Notes: a model not told the origin generated them from the sequence alone. A stretch of DNA of 64,000 nucleotides from Rhodocista pekingensis (GCF_042665545.1 NZ_JBHTCM010000009.1:62001-126000); one strand, 5' to 3'; positions 1-8,922 are shown, numbered from the stretch's first letter. Translations and numbers: made by a program.

Positions 1-1
1 G

Positions 2-811
2 ATCGGCTCCAGGCCTTCCTCTCCCGCCGTCACAATACCCGCCACGGACAGGGCCGGGCTGCTGGCCGAATTGCGGGAGCGGGTGCGCCGGATCGAGGGG
101 GTGGGGGGTGCCGACGGGCGGGCCGTGGTGCCGCTGGGCATCCCGGACCTGGATGCCGGCCTGCCCGGCGGCGGGCTGCCGCTGGGCGCGGTGCATGAGG
201 TGGCGGGGGCGGCCCTGGATGCCGGTAGCGCCACCGCCTTTGCCGCCGTCCTGCTGGCCCGGCTGGCGGCGGGACGCGGGCCGGTGCTGTGGCTGACCCG
301 GGCCCGTGACCTCTATGCCCCCGGCCTGGCCGGGTACGGGCTGCGCCCGCAGGATCTGGTGCTGGTGCAGGCCCGGCCGGACCGGGCGGGGGAAACCGAC
401 ATCCTCTGGGCCATGGAGGAGGCGCTGCGCTGCCCGCAGGTGGGTGCCGTGCTGGCCGAGGCGGGAAAGCTGGATCTGACCATGAGCCGGCGCCTGCAGC
501 TGGCGGCGGAGACGGGCGGGGTGCCGGGCCTGCTGCTGCAGTTGGGGCCACAGAGGCTGGAGGCCAGCGCCGCGGTGACGCGCTGGCATGTGACCGCCCT
601 GCCGGGCGACGGGGCCCGGTCCGCGCTGGCGCCCGCGGCCGGCTCCGCCTTCGCCGCCGCGGCCTGGCGGGCCGAACTGCAGCGTTGCCGCGGCGGCCGC
701 CCGGGGTGCTGGGATCTGGTCTGGCATGGCCATGGGGGCCGGCTTTACGGCGCAGCCTCCACCCCGGACGGGCAAGGGGCCGGGGACCTCGGCCACGCCG
801 CCCCGGCATAG
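2..811 (+). CDS. imuA: ImuA, RecA-like SOS mutagenesis protein (5' end probably outside window)
   Basis: ImuA is the RecA/SulA-related accessory subunit of the ImuA-ImuB-DnaE2 error-prone translesion mutasome. The reading frame is open from base 2 and has no ATG before a possible TTG at 71. The segment LLAELRERVRRIEG is the usual ImuA N-terminal helix and begins before that TTG, so the real start probably lies just upstream of the window. The rest follows the family: PLGIPDLDAGLPGGGLPLGAV near the start, then a degenerate P-loop region, then GPVLWLTRARDLYAPGL. About 246 residues follow the TTG, close to the usual ImuA length. The next genes are imuB and dnaE2, which is the standard order. Residues after about 225 look low-complexity and may be a loose tail. 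Confidence 0.85.
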   Translation: MGSRPSSPAVTIPATDRAGLLAELRERVRRIEGVGGADGRAVVPLGIPDLDAGLPGGGLPLGAVHEVAGAALDAGSATAFAAVLLARLAAGRGPVLWLTRARDLYAPGLAGYGLRPQDLVLVQARPDRAGETDILWAMEEALRCPQVGAVLAEAGKLDLTMSRRLQLAAETGGVPGLLLQLGPQRLEASAAVTRWHVTALPGDGARSALAPAAGSAFAAAAWRAELQRCRGGRPGCWDLVWHGHGGRLYGAASTPDGQGAGDLGHAAPA

Positions 812-904
812 CTCCCGCCTGTCCGAGGTTCCCCTTGCGGACCGGACCACCCCGGCATCGACCGGCTTGACATGACCGGCTTGACTCTGCCCCCTTTGCG
901 TTAT

Positions 905-919
905 GTTCTTGTTCCGTTC
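905..919 (+). promoter_or_regulatory. LexA (SOS) box GTTC-N7-GTTC upstream of imuB-dnaE2
   Basis: The 15 bases are GTTC, seven bases, then GTTC, an exact match to the alphaproteobacterial LexA operator consensus. It lies 44 bp before the imuB start codon in the 151-bp gap after imuA, so it is placed to give imuB-dnaE2 its own damage-inducible promoter. A separate 10-bp palindrome GTTCCGGAAC lies shortly downstream, before the imuB start. Confidence 0.75.
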
Positions 920-962
920 TCTGGCCTGTTGGTCCAGGGCCTGTTCCGGAACGAGTCCCCCC

Positions 963-2726
963 ATGCCGTCCTCCCGCCGCATCCTGTCGCTCTGGCTGCC
1001 CTGTCTGGCCACCGACCGCCTGCGCCGCCGCCTGCCTGCGGCGGAGGCCGGGCGCCCGCTGGTGGCGGTGGCGGCGGAGCGGGGGCGGCTGACAGTGGCC
1101 GCCGCCTGCCGGCAGGCCCAGGCCGCTGGCATCAGCCCCGGCCAGCCGCTGGCCGATGCCCGCGCCCTGGAACCGGGCGTGCTGACCCGGGATGCCGACC
1201 CGGCCGCGGATGCGACGCTGCTGGAGCGGCTGGCCGACTGGGCCCGGCGCTGGACCCCGTGGACGGCGGTGGATACCGGCCCCCAGGTGCTGTCGGGAGC
1301 CGGCGGCCTCTGGCTGGACATCACCGGCTGCGCCCATCTGTTCGGCGGCGAGGCCGGGCTGATCGAGGATCTGGTGGAGCGGCTGCGGCGGGCCGGGCTG
1401 GAGGCGCGCGCCGCCGTCGCCGGCACCACCGGGGCCGCCTGGGCCATGGCCCGTTTCGGCGGCCCGTTGCCCTGGCCCCTGATCGTGCCGCCGGGAACGG
1501 AGGCGGAGCATCTGGCGCCGCTGCCGCTGCCGGCCCTGCGCCTGCCGCCCCCCATGATCACCGCCCTGCGCCGGGTGGGCCTGCGCAGCATTGCCGCTCT
1601 GCTGGACAAGCCGCGGGCCGCCCTGGTGCCCCGCTACGGGCCGCTGCCCGGCCTGCGCCTGGACCAGGCCCTGGGCCGGGTGGAGGAGCCGCTGTCCCCC
1701 GGCCGGCCGCAGCCCGCCCATCAGGCGCGTCAGGCCTTCGCCGAGCCGGTGAGCACACCGGAGGATCTGCGGCGGGTCCTGGTGCATCTGCTGGGACAGG
1801 TCTGCCGCGGGCTGGCGGCGGCGGGACAGGGGGCGCGGCGGCTGGAGCTGCTGGCCTGGCGCAGCGATGCCGGGCCGGAGGCGCCGCCCCAGACCCTGGC
1901 CGTGGGCACCAGCCGCCCCAACCGCGACCCCGCCCATCTGCTGCGCCTGTTCCAGCCCAGCCTGGACCGGCTGGAACCCGGCCCCGGCTTCGAGGTCATG
2001 GCCCTGGCCGTGCCTGCGGCTGAACCCTCCGCGCAGGAGCAGACGGTCCTGGCCGTGCCGCCGCCGCAGGCCCGCATCCCACCCCCCGCCGGCCGGTCGG
2101 ATCTGGATCTGGTCGCGGGAGGACGGGACGCGGAGCAACCGGCCGATGCGGAGGCGGACAATACCCTCCGCCACCGCCCCGCCTTCTCCGTCATCCAGGG
2201 CGGTACCCCGCCGCGGCCCGCCCCGGCCAAGGCACGGGAACCGAGGTCCCCTCGCTGCTATCAGGGGCCGCCGGTGCCGGAGCTGGTGGACCAGCTGGGG
2301 GCCCGGCTGGGTCTGGCCCGCATCCTGCGCCCCCGCCCGCGGGAAAGCTGGTGGCCCGAGCGGGCAGTGGCGCTGTGCCCGGCCGATGCGCCCGCCAGCG
2401 GCCCGGAACCGCCCCTGTGGCCCGCCGACCGGCCGCGCCCGGTGCGGCTGCTGCCCCGGCCGGAGCCGGTGGAGGTGGTCGCCCCCGTGCCCGACGATCC
2501 GCCGCTGCAGTTCCGCTGGCGCGACCGGCTCTACCGCGTCCGCCATGCCGAGGGGCCGGAGCGCATCGCTGCCGAATGGTGGCAGGCCCCCGACCAGCCG
2601 GAGGAGCCGTTACGCGACTATTACCGGGTGGAGACCGGGGACGGGCAGCGTTTCTGGCTCTACCGGCTGGGACTGTTCCGGCCGGACGAGCCGGCGCGCT
2701 GGTTCCTGCACGGCTTCCTGGGGTGA
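963..2726 (+). CDS. imuB: ImuB, inactive Y-family polymerase subunit
   Basis: ImuB is a catalytically inactive Y-family polymerase relative that bridges the beta clamp, ImuA and DnaE2 in SOS translesion synthesis. The start at 963 gives the typical N-terminus RRILSLWLPCLATDRLRR; an upstream ATG at 903 lies before the SOS box and would add unrelated residues. The protein is 587 aa. Family landmarks are GQPLADARALEPG near residue 60, the palm-like segment GLWLDITGCAHLFGGE near residue 115 (where active Y-polymerases have acidic residues), the helix-hairpin-helix region LRRVGLRSIAALLDKPRAAL, and a C-terminal domain ending PDEPARWFLHGFLG. The gene ends 4 bp before dnaE2, so the two are co-transcribed. 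Confidence 0.93.
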   Translation: MPSSRRILSLWLPCLATDRLRRRLPAAEAGRPLVAVAAERGRLTVAAACRQAQAAGISPGQPLADARALEPGVLTRDADPAADATLLERLADWARRWTPWTAVDTGPQVLSGAGGLWLDITGCAHLFGGEAGLIEDLVERLRRAGLEARAAVAGTTGAAWAMARFGGPLPWPLIVPPGTEAEHLAPLPLPALRLPPPMITALRRVGLRSIAALLDKPRAALVPRYGPLPGLRLDQALGRVEEPLSPGRPQPAHQARQAFAEPVSTPEDLRRVLVHLLGQVCRGLAAAGQGARRLELLAWRSDAGPEAPPQTLAVGTSRPNRDPAHLLRLFQPSLDRLEPGPGFEVMALAVPAAEPSAQEQTVLAVPPPQARIPPPAGRSDLDLVAGGRDAEQPADAEADNTLRHRPAFSVIQGGTPPRPAPAKAREPRSPRCYQGPPVPELVDQLGARLGLARILRPRPRESWWPERAVALCPADAPASGPEPPLWPADRPRPVRLLPRPEPVEVVAPVPDDPPLQFRWRDRLYRVRHAEGPERIAAEWWQAPDQPEEPLRDYYRVETGDGQRFWLYRLGLFRPDEPARWFLHGFLG

Positions 2727-2730
2727 CGGC

Positions 2731-5700
2731 ATGAGCATCCCCTATGCCGAGCTGCAGGTGACCAGCAATTTCAGCTTCCTGGAAGGTGCCAGCCACGCCG
2801 AGGAACTGGTGCGGACGGCCGCCGCCCTGGGCTATCAGGCCATCGGCATCACCGACCGCAACAGCCTGGCCGGGGTGGTGCGGGCCCATATCGCGGCGCG
2901 GGCGCTGGGGCTGCGGCTGGTCATCGGCTGCCGGCTGGACCTGACCGACGGCCCCAGCCTGCTGTGCTGGCCCACCGACAAGGCCGCCTATGCCCGGTTA
3001 TCCCACCTGCTGACCCGCGGCAAGATGCGGGCGCCCAAGGGCGACTGTTTCCTGTCCCGCGCCGATGTGCAGGACTTCGCCGAGGGGCAGATCCTGGCCC
3101 TCATCCCCCCCGACCCGCCACCGGATGCGGGGGCGGATGCCGGGTTCGAGGCCGATCTGCGCGACTATCGCCAGCGCTTCGGGACGCGGCTGCATCTGAT
3201 GCTGGTCCACCGCTACCAGGGCAACGACGCCCGCCGCCTGGCCTGGCTGAGCGGGCTGGCCGCCCGCCACGGCGTGCCGACCCTGGCCGGCAACGATGTG
3301 CTGTACCATCATCCCGCGCGGCGGCCGCTGCAGGATGTGCTGACCTGCATCCGCACCGGCACCAGCATCCAGACCGCGGGCTGGCGCCTGCTGGCCAATG
3401 CCGAGCGCCACCTGAAGCCGCCGCGGGAGATGGCGCGCCTGTTCCGCGCCTGGCCGGAGGCCGTGGCCCGCACCGTGGCGGTGGCCGATGCCTGCCGCTT
3501 CTCCCTGGCCGAGCTGCAATTCCAGTATCCCGACGAGGTCGCCCCCGGCGGCGATCCGCAGGCCGAGCTGGTGCGCCTGACCTGGGAGGGCGCGGCCTGG
3601 CGCTATCCCGGCGGGATTCCGGACCCGGTGCGGGCGCAGCTGGCGCATGAGCTGGCCCTGATCGGACAGCTGCGCTATGCGCCCTATTTCCTGACCGTGC
3701 ATGACATCGTCACCTATGCAAGGTCGCGGGAGATCCTCTGCCAGGGCCGCGGCTCCGCCGCCAACTCCGCCGTCTGCTTCTGCCTGGGCATCACCTCGGT
3801 CGATCCGGTGCAGGGCAACCTGCTGTTCGAGCGCTTCATCTCCGCCGCCCGCGACGAACCGCCGGACATCGACGTGGATTTCGAGCATGAGCGGCGGGAG
3901 GAGGTGATCCAGTACATCTACGGGAAGTACGGCCGCGACCGCGCCGGTCTGGCCGCCACCGTGATCTGCTACCGCGCCCGCGGTGCCCTGCGCGAGGTGG
4001 GCAAGGCCATGGGCCTGTCGCTGGACATGGTGGCCCGGCTGAGCGGCACCGTCTGGGGCTGGGGCCGGGAGGGGGTGGAGGCGGAGCGCATCCGTCAGGC
4101 CGGCATCGACCCCGACGCGCCGCTGGTGCTGCGCACGCTGGAGCTGGCGCGGGAGCTGATCGGCTTTCCCCGCCATCTCAGCCAGCATGTCGGCGGTTTC
4201 GTCATCACCCGCGGGCCGCTGCCCGATCTCTGCCCGGTGATGAACGCCAGCATGGCCGAACGCTCCACCATCGAATGGGACAAGGACGACATCGAGGAAT
4301 TGCACATCCTCAAGGTCGATGTGCTGGCGCTGGGCATGCTGAGCTGCGTGCGCCGGGCCTTCGCCCTCATCGCCGCCCATTACGGCCGCCGCTACAGCCT
4401 GGCCACCGTGCCGGCAGAGGAGCCCGCCGTCTATGACATGCTGTGCCGGGCCGACAGCCTGGGCGTATTCCAGGTGGAAAGCCGGGCGCAGATGACCATG
4501 CTGCCGCGTCTGCGCCCGCGCAGCTTCTATGATCTGGTGGTGGAGGTGGCCATCGTCCGCCCCGGCCCGATCCAGGGCGACATGGTGCATCCCTATCTGC
4601 GCCGGCGCCAGGGGCTGGAGCCCGTGAACTATCCCTCGCCGGAACTGGCAGCCGTGCTGTCCAAGACCCTGGGCGTGCCGCTGTTCCAGGAACAGGCCAT
4701 GAAGATTGCCATCGTCGCCGCCGGCTTTTCGCCGGAAGAGGCCGACCAGCTGCGCCGGGCCATGGCCACCTTCAAGAAGAACGGCGATGTCGCCCGCTTC
4801 CGCGAGAAATTCATCGGCGGCATGCTGGCTCGCGGCTACGAGCCCGCCTTCGCCGAACGCTGCTTCCACCAGATCGAGGGGTTCGGCACCTACGGCTTCC
4901 CGGAAAGCCATGCCGCCAGCTTCGCCTTGCTGGTCTATGTCTCGGCCTGGATCAAATGCGTCCATCCCGACGTCTTCGCCTGTGCCCTGCTGAACAGCCA
5001 GCCCATGGGCTTCTACGCCCCGGCCCAGATCGTGCGCGACGCCCGCGAGCATGGGGTGGAGGTGCGTCCGCCCGACATCAACGCCAGCGGCTGGGACTGT
5101 ACGCTGGAGCCGCTGGCGCCGCCGGCCGCGGGAACGGCGACCCACGCCCTGCGCCTGGGTCTGCGCCAGATCAAGGGGCTGAAGCCGGCGGAGATGGAAC
5201 GGCTGGTGGCAGCGCGGGAGACCGGCGGCCCCTATGCCGGCCCGCGCGACCTCTGGCACCGCACCGGCCTGCCCACGGCCACGCTGGAGCGGCTGGCGGC
5301 GGCCGATGCCTTCCGCTCCCTCGGCCTGGACCGGCGCCAGGCCCATTGGGCGGTGGAGGCGCTGGGTGCGACGCCTCTCCTCCTGTTCGCCGGCGGCGGG
5401 GACCCGGGCGACGGTCCGGCGGTGGACCTGCCGCCCATGCCGGCGGGAGAGCAGGTGGTGGAGGATTATTCCAGCCTGTCCCTGACCCTGAACACCCATC
5501 CGCTGCGTCTGCTGCGCGACCGGCTGGCGGCGCTGCATGCGCCCAAGGCCCGGCGCTGGCCCCTGCTGCCGGCCGACCGCCAGTCCGACTGGCCGGACAA
5601 GCGCCGCTTCGCCGTGGCCGGGCTGGTGCTGGTGCGCCAGCGTCCCGGCAGCGCCAGCGGCGTCGTCTTCATCACCGTGGAGGACGAGACCGGCGTCGCC

Positions 5701-6042
5701 AATCTGGTGCTGATGCCCGACATCTTCGAGCGCTACCGCCGTCCGGTGCTGGGCAGCCGGCTGCTGCTGGCGCTGGGCCGGCTGGAGAAGGTGGTGGCCC
5801 CCCAGCCGGGGGCCACGCCGGTGATCCATCTGCGCGTCGAGCATCTGGAGGACCACACCGCCCTGCTGCGCCAGCTCTCGGAAACGCCGGAGCGCTTCCA
5901 GCCGCGGCAGATGGACGGCGGCCTGGCCCGCGCCGACGAGGTCAACCGCCCCCAGCCTGACGCCCGCAGCGAGGCCATCGCCCGCCGCCACGCCGTGGAA
6001 ACCCTAGCCCGCATCTTCCCCGACGGCCGCAACTTCCGCTGA
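2731..6042 (+). CDS. dnaE2: DnaE2, error-prone DNA polymerase III alpha subunit
   Basis: DnaE2 (ImuC) is the C-family polymerase that performs mutagenic translesion synthesis with ImuA and ImuB. At 1103 aa it has the normal family length. The N-terminal PHP domain begins YAELQVTSNFSFLEGASH and contains GITDRNSLAGVVRAH. The polymerase palm follows with CQGRGSAANSAVCFCLGIT and the metal-binding PDIDVDFEHERREEVIQY, where the Asp-x-Asp-x-Asp series is complete. The fingers contain the segment VRPGPIQGDMVHPYLRRR, followed by the helix-hairpin-helix and an OB-fold near the C-terminus (GVVFITVEDETGVANLV). The start ATG lies 4 bp after the imuB stop. The enzyme should therefore be active and SOS-induced through the box upstream of imuB. 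Confidence 0.96.
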   Translation: MSIPYAELQVTSNFSFLEGASHAEELVRTAAALGYQAIGITDRNSLAGVVRAHIAARALGLRLVIGCRLDLTDGPSLLCWPTDKAAYARLSHLLTRGKMRAPKGDCFLSRADVQDFAEGQILALIPPDPPPDAGADAGFEADLRDYRQRFGTRLHLMLVHRYQGNDARRLAWLSGLAARHGVPTLAGNDVLYHHPARRPLQDVLTCIRTGTSIQTAGWRLLANAERHLKPPREMARLFRAWPEAVARTVAVADACRFSLAELQFQYPDEVAPGGDPQAELVRLTWEGAAWRYPGGIPDPVRAQLAHELALIGQLRYAPYFLTVHDIVTYARSREILCQGRGSAANSAVCFCLGITSVDPVQGNLLFERFISAARDEPPDIDVDFEHERREEVIQYIYGKYGRDRAGLAATVICYRARGALREVGKAMGLSLDMVARLSGTVWGWGREGVEAERIRQAGIDPDAPLVLRTLELARELIGFPRHLSQHVGGFVITRGPLPDLCPVMNASMAERSTIEWDKDDIEELHILKVDVLALGMLSCVRRAFALIAAHYGRRYSLATVPAEEPAVYDMLCRADSLGVFQVESRAQMTMLPRLRPRSFYDLVVEVAIVRPGPIQGDMVHPYLRRRQGLEPVNYPSPELAAVLSKTLGVPLFQEQAMKIAIVAAGFSPEEADQLRRAMATFKKNGDVARFREKFIGGMLARGYEPAFAERCFHQIEGFGTYGFPESHAASFALLVYVSAWIKCVHPDVFACALLNSQPMGFYAPAQIVRDAREHGVEVRPPDINASGWDCTLEPLAPPAAGTATHALRLGLRQIKGLKPAEMERLVAARETGGPYAGPRDLWHRTGLPTATLERLAAADAFRSLGLDRRQAHWAVEALGATPLLLFAGGGDPGDGPAVDLPPMPAGEQVVEDYSSLSLTLNTHPLRLLRDRLAALHAPKARRWPLLPADRQSDWPDKRRFAVAGLVLVRQRPGSASGVVFITVEDETGVANLVLMPDIFERYRRPVLGSRLLLALGRLEKVVAPQPGATPVIHLRVEHLEDHTALLRQLSETPERFQPRQMDGGLARADEVNRPQPDARSEAIARRHAVETLARIFPDGRNFR

Positions 6043-6096
6043 ACGCGAGGAGGCTTGGTGTCGGAATTCCCCAAATACGAACGCCTTATATCCAGA

Positions 6097-6489
6097 TCAC
6101 TCCTCGAAAATCCTGGCCGTCTGTTCGGACCAGGGCGCCAGAGCCACCAGGGTGAGTTGCTCCAGGGACAGGGCGCAAGGGCGGCGGCGGACCAGCAGGT
6201 GCTCCAGCACCAGGGGTGACAGATAGGCTAGCCGCAGGAACCGGCTGATAAAGGCCACGGTCACGCCTTCGGCCTCGGCGATGTCGGTCAGGGTTGCGGC
6301 TTGGCCGCGTTCCAGCTGGCGACGCCAGTCCCAGGCGCGGGCGAGGGCGCGCAGCAGGCGCCGGTCGGCAGCCGTGGGATCACGATCGGCCCTGTCGAGG
6401 TCTGACGGCGGCAGGATCCGTGGCCGCCCATTCTGACGTTTGATGGTGAGGGGCACAAACACACGCATGGTATCGGGTGCGCTGGTCAT
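6097..6489 (-). CDS. Helix-turn-helix protein of the recombinase cassette
   Basis: This 130-aa protein is the last gene of the minus-strand cassette, overlapping the recombinase stop by 4 bp (ATGA). Residues from about 60 to 90, around GQAATLTDIAEAEGVTVAFI, look like a ParB/KorB-type helix-turn-helix (AEAEGVTVAFISRFLRLAYL). Proteins of this kind regularly follow DUF2924 and serine recombinase genes in alphaproteobacterial prophages. A role as a recombination directionality or regulatory factor is plausible from context but is not shown by the sequence. It ends 54 bp from the end of dnaE2, so the left edge of the inserted element probably falls in that gap. Confidence 0.75.
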   Translation of the reverse strand: MTSAPDTMRVFVPLTIKRQNGRPRILPPSDLDRADRDPTAADRRLLRALARAWDWRRQLERGQAATLTDIAEAEGVTVAFISRFLRLAYLSPLVLEHLLVRRRPCALSLEQLTLVALAPWSEQTARIFEE

Positions 6490-7814
6490 GGCGCGGCCTC
6501 CGGGGCGGGTGGCGTAAGCATGTCACGCACTACGGCCCCCAGTCCGGCCGTGCGCAGGTCGATGGCAATGCCCTCGGCACTCACGGTGACCCGATCGACC
6601 AGCAGCCGGACAAGGCGGGCCTGCTCGGCCGGGAACAGGGCCGACCAGACATTGTCAAACCGGTTGAGGGCGGTCGTCACATCGCCTTCAGTCAGGGGCT
6701 GTTGTTCCTGACGGGCTGCGGCCACAGTCTGTGCGACAATTTCCGGCGAGCGCACCAGCCGGCGCACCTCCCGGACCACGGCCGTCTCCACCATCTCTGC
6801 CGGCAGCCGCTGGGGCGCCGTGCTGTCCCTCGGCCGGCTGCGGATGACATCCATGGAGGTATAGTAGCGGTAGAGCCGGCTGCCCTTTTTTGTAGCTGTG
6901 GGCGTCATCGCGGTCCCGGCCGGCCCGAAGATCAGCCCCTTCAGCAGGGCGGGCGTCTGGGCTCGTGTGGCCGCGGCGCGGGATCGCGGGCTTACCTGCA
7001 GGATGTGATGTACCCGGTCCCAGAGATCCTGGCTGATGATGGCCGCATGTTCGCCGGGGTAGGGCGTTCCCTTGTGCACCGCCTCGCCGAGATAAAGGCG
7101 GTTGCGCAGCATCTTGTAGAGGAAGCCCTTGTCGATAAGCTTGCCGCGTTTGCTGCGGACCCCGTCGGCGGCCAATTGGCCCACCAGCACCGTCGCGGAT
7201 CCCAGTTCGACGAATCGGGTAAAGATCATGCGGACCGTGTCTGCCTCGGCCTTATTCACCACCAGCTTGCGGTCTTTGAGGTCGTATCCCATCGGCACAT
7301 AGCCGCCCATCCACATGCCGCGGGCTCGAGAAGCGGCGAACTTGTCCCTGATCCGCTCCCCGATTACCTCGCGCTCGAACTGGGCAAAGCTGAGCAGGAT
7401 GTTCAGCGTCAGCCGACCCATGGAAGTGGTGGTGTTGAAACTCTGGGTCACGGAAACGAAGGTGACGCCGTTGCGGTCGAACACCTCGACCAGCCGGGAA
7501 AAATCCATCAGGGCGCGGGAAAGGCGGTCGATCTTGTAGACGACGACCACATCCACCAGCCCATCATCGATATCGGCCAGCAATTGTTGCAGGGCCGGCC
7601 GTTCCAGGGTGCCGCCGGAATAGCCGCCATCATCGTAGCGGTCCCGCAGCGCCACCCAGCCTTCGCCCTTCTGGCTGGCGATATAGGCTTCACAGGCGGC
7701 GCGCTGGGCGTCCAGGCTGTTGAATTCCATCTCCAGCCCTTCTTCGGTCGATTTGCGCGTGTAGATGGCGCAGCGCAGGCGGCGCTGGGGCGCGGGGGAG
7801 GGGGATCGCGTCAT
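6486..7814 (-). CDS. Large serine recombinase (candidate prophage integrase)
   Basis: Serine recombinases cut and rejoin DNA through a phosphoserine intermediate. The 442-aa protein begins with a resolvase domain carrying the catalytic serine in AIYTRKSTEEG (Ser22), the helix segment VYKIDRLSRALMDF, and SFAQFEREVIGERIRDK. The recombinase domain follows (GMWMGGYVPMGYDL). The zinc-ribbon-like segment LLKGLIFGPAGTAMTPTATK lacks the usual cysteine pairs. The gene sits in a four-gene minus-strand cassette with 4-bp overlaps on both sides, immediately downstream of dnaE2. No tyrosine integrase is visible in the window, so this is the best candidate for the enzyme that inserted the prophage. Confidence 0.93.
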   Translation of the reverse strand: MTRSPSPAPQRRLRCAIYTRKSTEEGLEMEFNSLDAQRAACEAYIASQKGEGWVALRDRYDDGGYSGGTLERPALQQLLADIDDGLVDVVVVYKIDRLSRALMDFSRLVEVFDRNGVTFVSVTQSFNTTTSMGRLTLNILLSFAQFEREVIGERIRDKFAASRARGMWMGGYVPMGYDLKDRKLVVNKAEADTVRMIFTRFVELGSATVLVGQLAADGVRSKRGKLIDKGFLYKMLRNRLYLGEAVHKGTPYPGEHAAIISQDLWDRVHHILQVSPRSRAAATRAQTPALLKGLIFGPAGTAMTPTATKKGSRLYRYYTSMDVIRSRPRDSTAPQRLPAEMVETAVVREVRRLVRSPEIVAQTVAAARQEQQPLTEGDVTTALNRFDNVWSALFPAEQARLVRLLVDRVTVSAEGIAIDLRTAGLGAVVRDMLTPPAPEAAP

Positions 7815-8329
7815 GCCTTGTCCCTTGTGATTTCGCGCAGGCCAAAGAACCGCCAGCCGTTCCAGCGCACGCCGGTGATGGCACGGGCAATGGCCGACAG
7901 TGACTTGTATGTCCGTCCTTCGAACTCGAACCCGTCGCGCAGGACGGTGACGGTGTGCTCCACGCTATTCCATTCCCGCACCAGCCGGGTGCCGGCCACC
8001 GGCTTGCGCGGATCGGTGATCATGGTCTTGCGGATGGGATTGCCATGCATCTCGTCGATGAGGGCGTCCAGCAGGCGCAACGTTTCCCGCGAAGGGCCGC
8101 CATAGACGAGTTCCTGGATCCGCCACGCCAGCCGCAGTTCCAGGAACGGACGGCTGTTGTTGGGGGCAGGGACGCCGAAGAGGCGGCGCCATTCCAGTTT
8201 CAGGTCGACGACGCTCATTTCCTTTAAAGCGGCCAATCGGGCCAGGACGGTTGCGTCCTTTTCCGCAGTGGTGCTCGCATCCGTGCCGATCGGTATCCCG
8301 CCTTGTCTGCGCGTCCGGGCCTTCATCAT
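7811..8329 (-). CDS. DUF2924 family protein
   Basis: The 172-aa protein contains the DUF2924 core: VDLKLEWRRLFGVPAPNNSR, then LELRLAWRIQELVYGG, then the C-terminal block GTRLVREWNSVEHTVTVLRD with FEFEGRTYKSLSAIARAITG and WNGWRFFGL. This family is almost always found next to a serine recombinase in alphaproteobacterial prophages and is presumed to help recombination; its biochemical role is not established. The gene overlaps the 63-aa gene before it and the recombinase after it by 4 bp each, which indicates one translationally coupled operon. Confidence 0.9.
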   Translation of the reverse strand: MMKARTRRQGGIPIGTDASTTAEKDATVLARLAALKEMSVVDLKLEWRRLFGVPAPNNSRPFLELRLAWRIQELVYGGPSRETLRLLDALIDEMHGNPIRKTMITDPRKPVAGTRLVREWNSVEHTVTVLRDGFEFEGRTYKSLSAIARAITGVRWNGWRFFGLREITRDKA

Positions 8330-8517
8330 CGCTGGTCACTCCAGGAGCGGGGTTCGTGGACACGACCGCGCTGTTCGACCGGGAAGTCCAGGCGAATGTC
8401 TCTGCTGAGCAGCCGAGCCAGTCCGGCAGCAAGCAACCGGCCGACCTCGGCCAACCGGTCTTCTGCTGTCATGCGGTCTGGAGTGAGAGCATTGGGGCCG
8501 CTGAGCGTCTTAGCCAT
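8326..8517 (-). CDS. Small conserved protein leading the recombinase cassette
   Basis: This 63-aa product has the core TPDRMTAEDRLAEVGRLLAA followed by an arginine-rich end. Short proteins with this motif precede DUF2924 genes in comparable cassettes. Its stop overlaps the DUF2924 start as ATGA, supporting real translation. It appears to be the first gene of the minus-strand operon, so the cassette promoter should lie above 8517, in the gap that contains the perfect inverted repeat at 8624-8660. Function unknown. Confidence 0.65.
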   Translation of the reverse strand: MAKTLSGPNALTPDRMTAEDRLAEVGRLLAAGLARLLSRDIRLDFPVEQRGRVHEPRSWSDQR

Positions 8518-8922
8518 GAGATTGTCCGCAACGGATATCGATGGAGCGGACCGTAGGCGTCTGGAACAAAAAATAGAAGTAAAGTCAGATGCTTATCGCG
8601 GTGGAGCGAAGAAGAAGGAATTGCCGGTATGGGAATGCGTACCCTGCATTCCCATACCGGTCGCATCTACCATGACCTTCGGCATCAGTTCGCCACCCCA
8701 TCAACCAATGGCTCTCCCCCGTTCACGAACGCATCTTTGGGTAGGTTGCAAAAATATTGGCGCTTGAGACTTTTTTTTGAGATACTTCTACCAACATCTC
8801 CGAAATGCGACATCAATGCATAGGCTTTCGCGCAATGGCATCTGTCTATCGGTTCTGTTCCCCGATTGCGGGCATGGTTGCCGCCCATAACCAGGCCAAC
8901 GACTGTTGGTAGGGGCAAGATT
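8518..8922. other. Divergent intergenic region between recombinase cassette and QueC-like module
   Basis: About 405 bp with no convincing gene. It must hold the promoters of the minus-strand recombinase operon and of the plus-strand QueC-like pair. Visible structure is the perfect 15-bp inverted repeat at 8624-8660 and a run of eight T at 8771-8778. The right half is clearly richer in A and T than the host genes. Confidence 0.6.
8624..8660. repeat. Perfect 15-bp inverted repeat with 7-nt loop
   Basis: The left arm CCGGTATGGGAATGC (8624-8638) and the right arm GCATTCCCATACCGG (8646-8660) are exact reverse complements separated by GTACCCT. No T-run follows on either strand, so it is not a standard terminator. 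Its location upstream of the recombinase cassette fits an operator, a recombinase site or a structured 5' leader; the sequence alone does not decide. Confidence 0.8.

Noticed and set aside
30..2546. Long minus-strand open frame opposite imuA and imuB
   Set aside because: Composition is Arg/Gly/Pro/Ala/Gln-rich low complexity, an antisense artefact of GC-rich codons over two recognised genes.
2998..5991. 997-codon minus-strand open frame opposite dnaE2
   Set aside because: Mirror of dnaE2 codon bias; no domain pattern, rich in Gly, His and Gln.
6043..6096. Search for direct repeats marking prophage attachment sites at 6043-6096 and near 49072
   Set aside because: No repeat longer than a few bases could be matched by eye; serine recombinase core sites are too short to find this way.
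8771..8778. T8 run as a Rho-independent terminator
   Set aside because: No stable stem precedes it on the plus strand or follows it in a way that would serve the minus strand.
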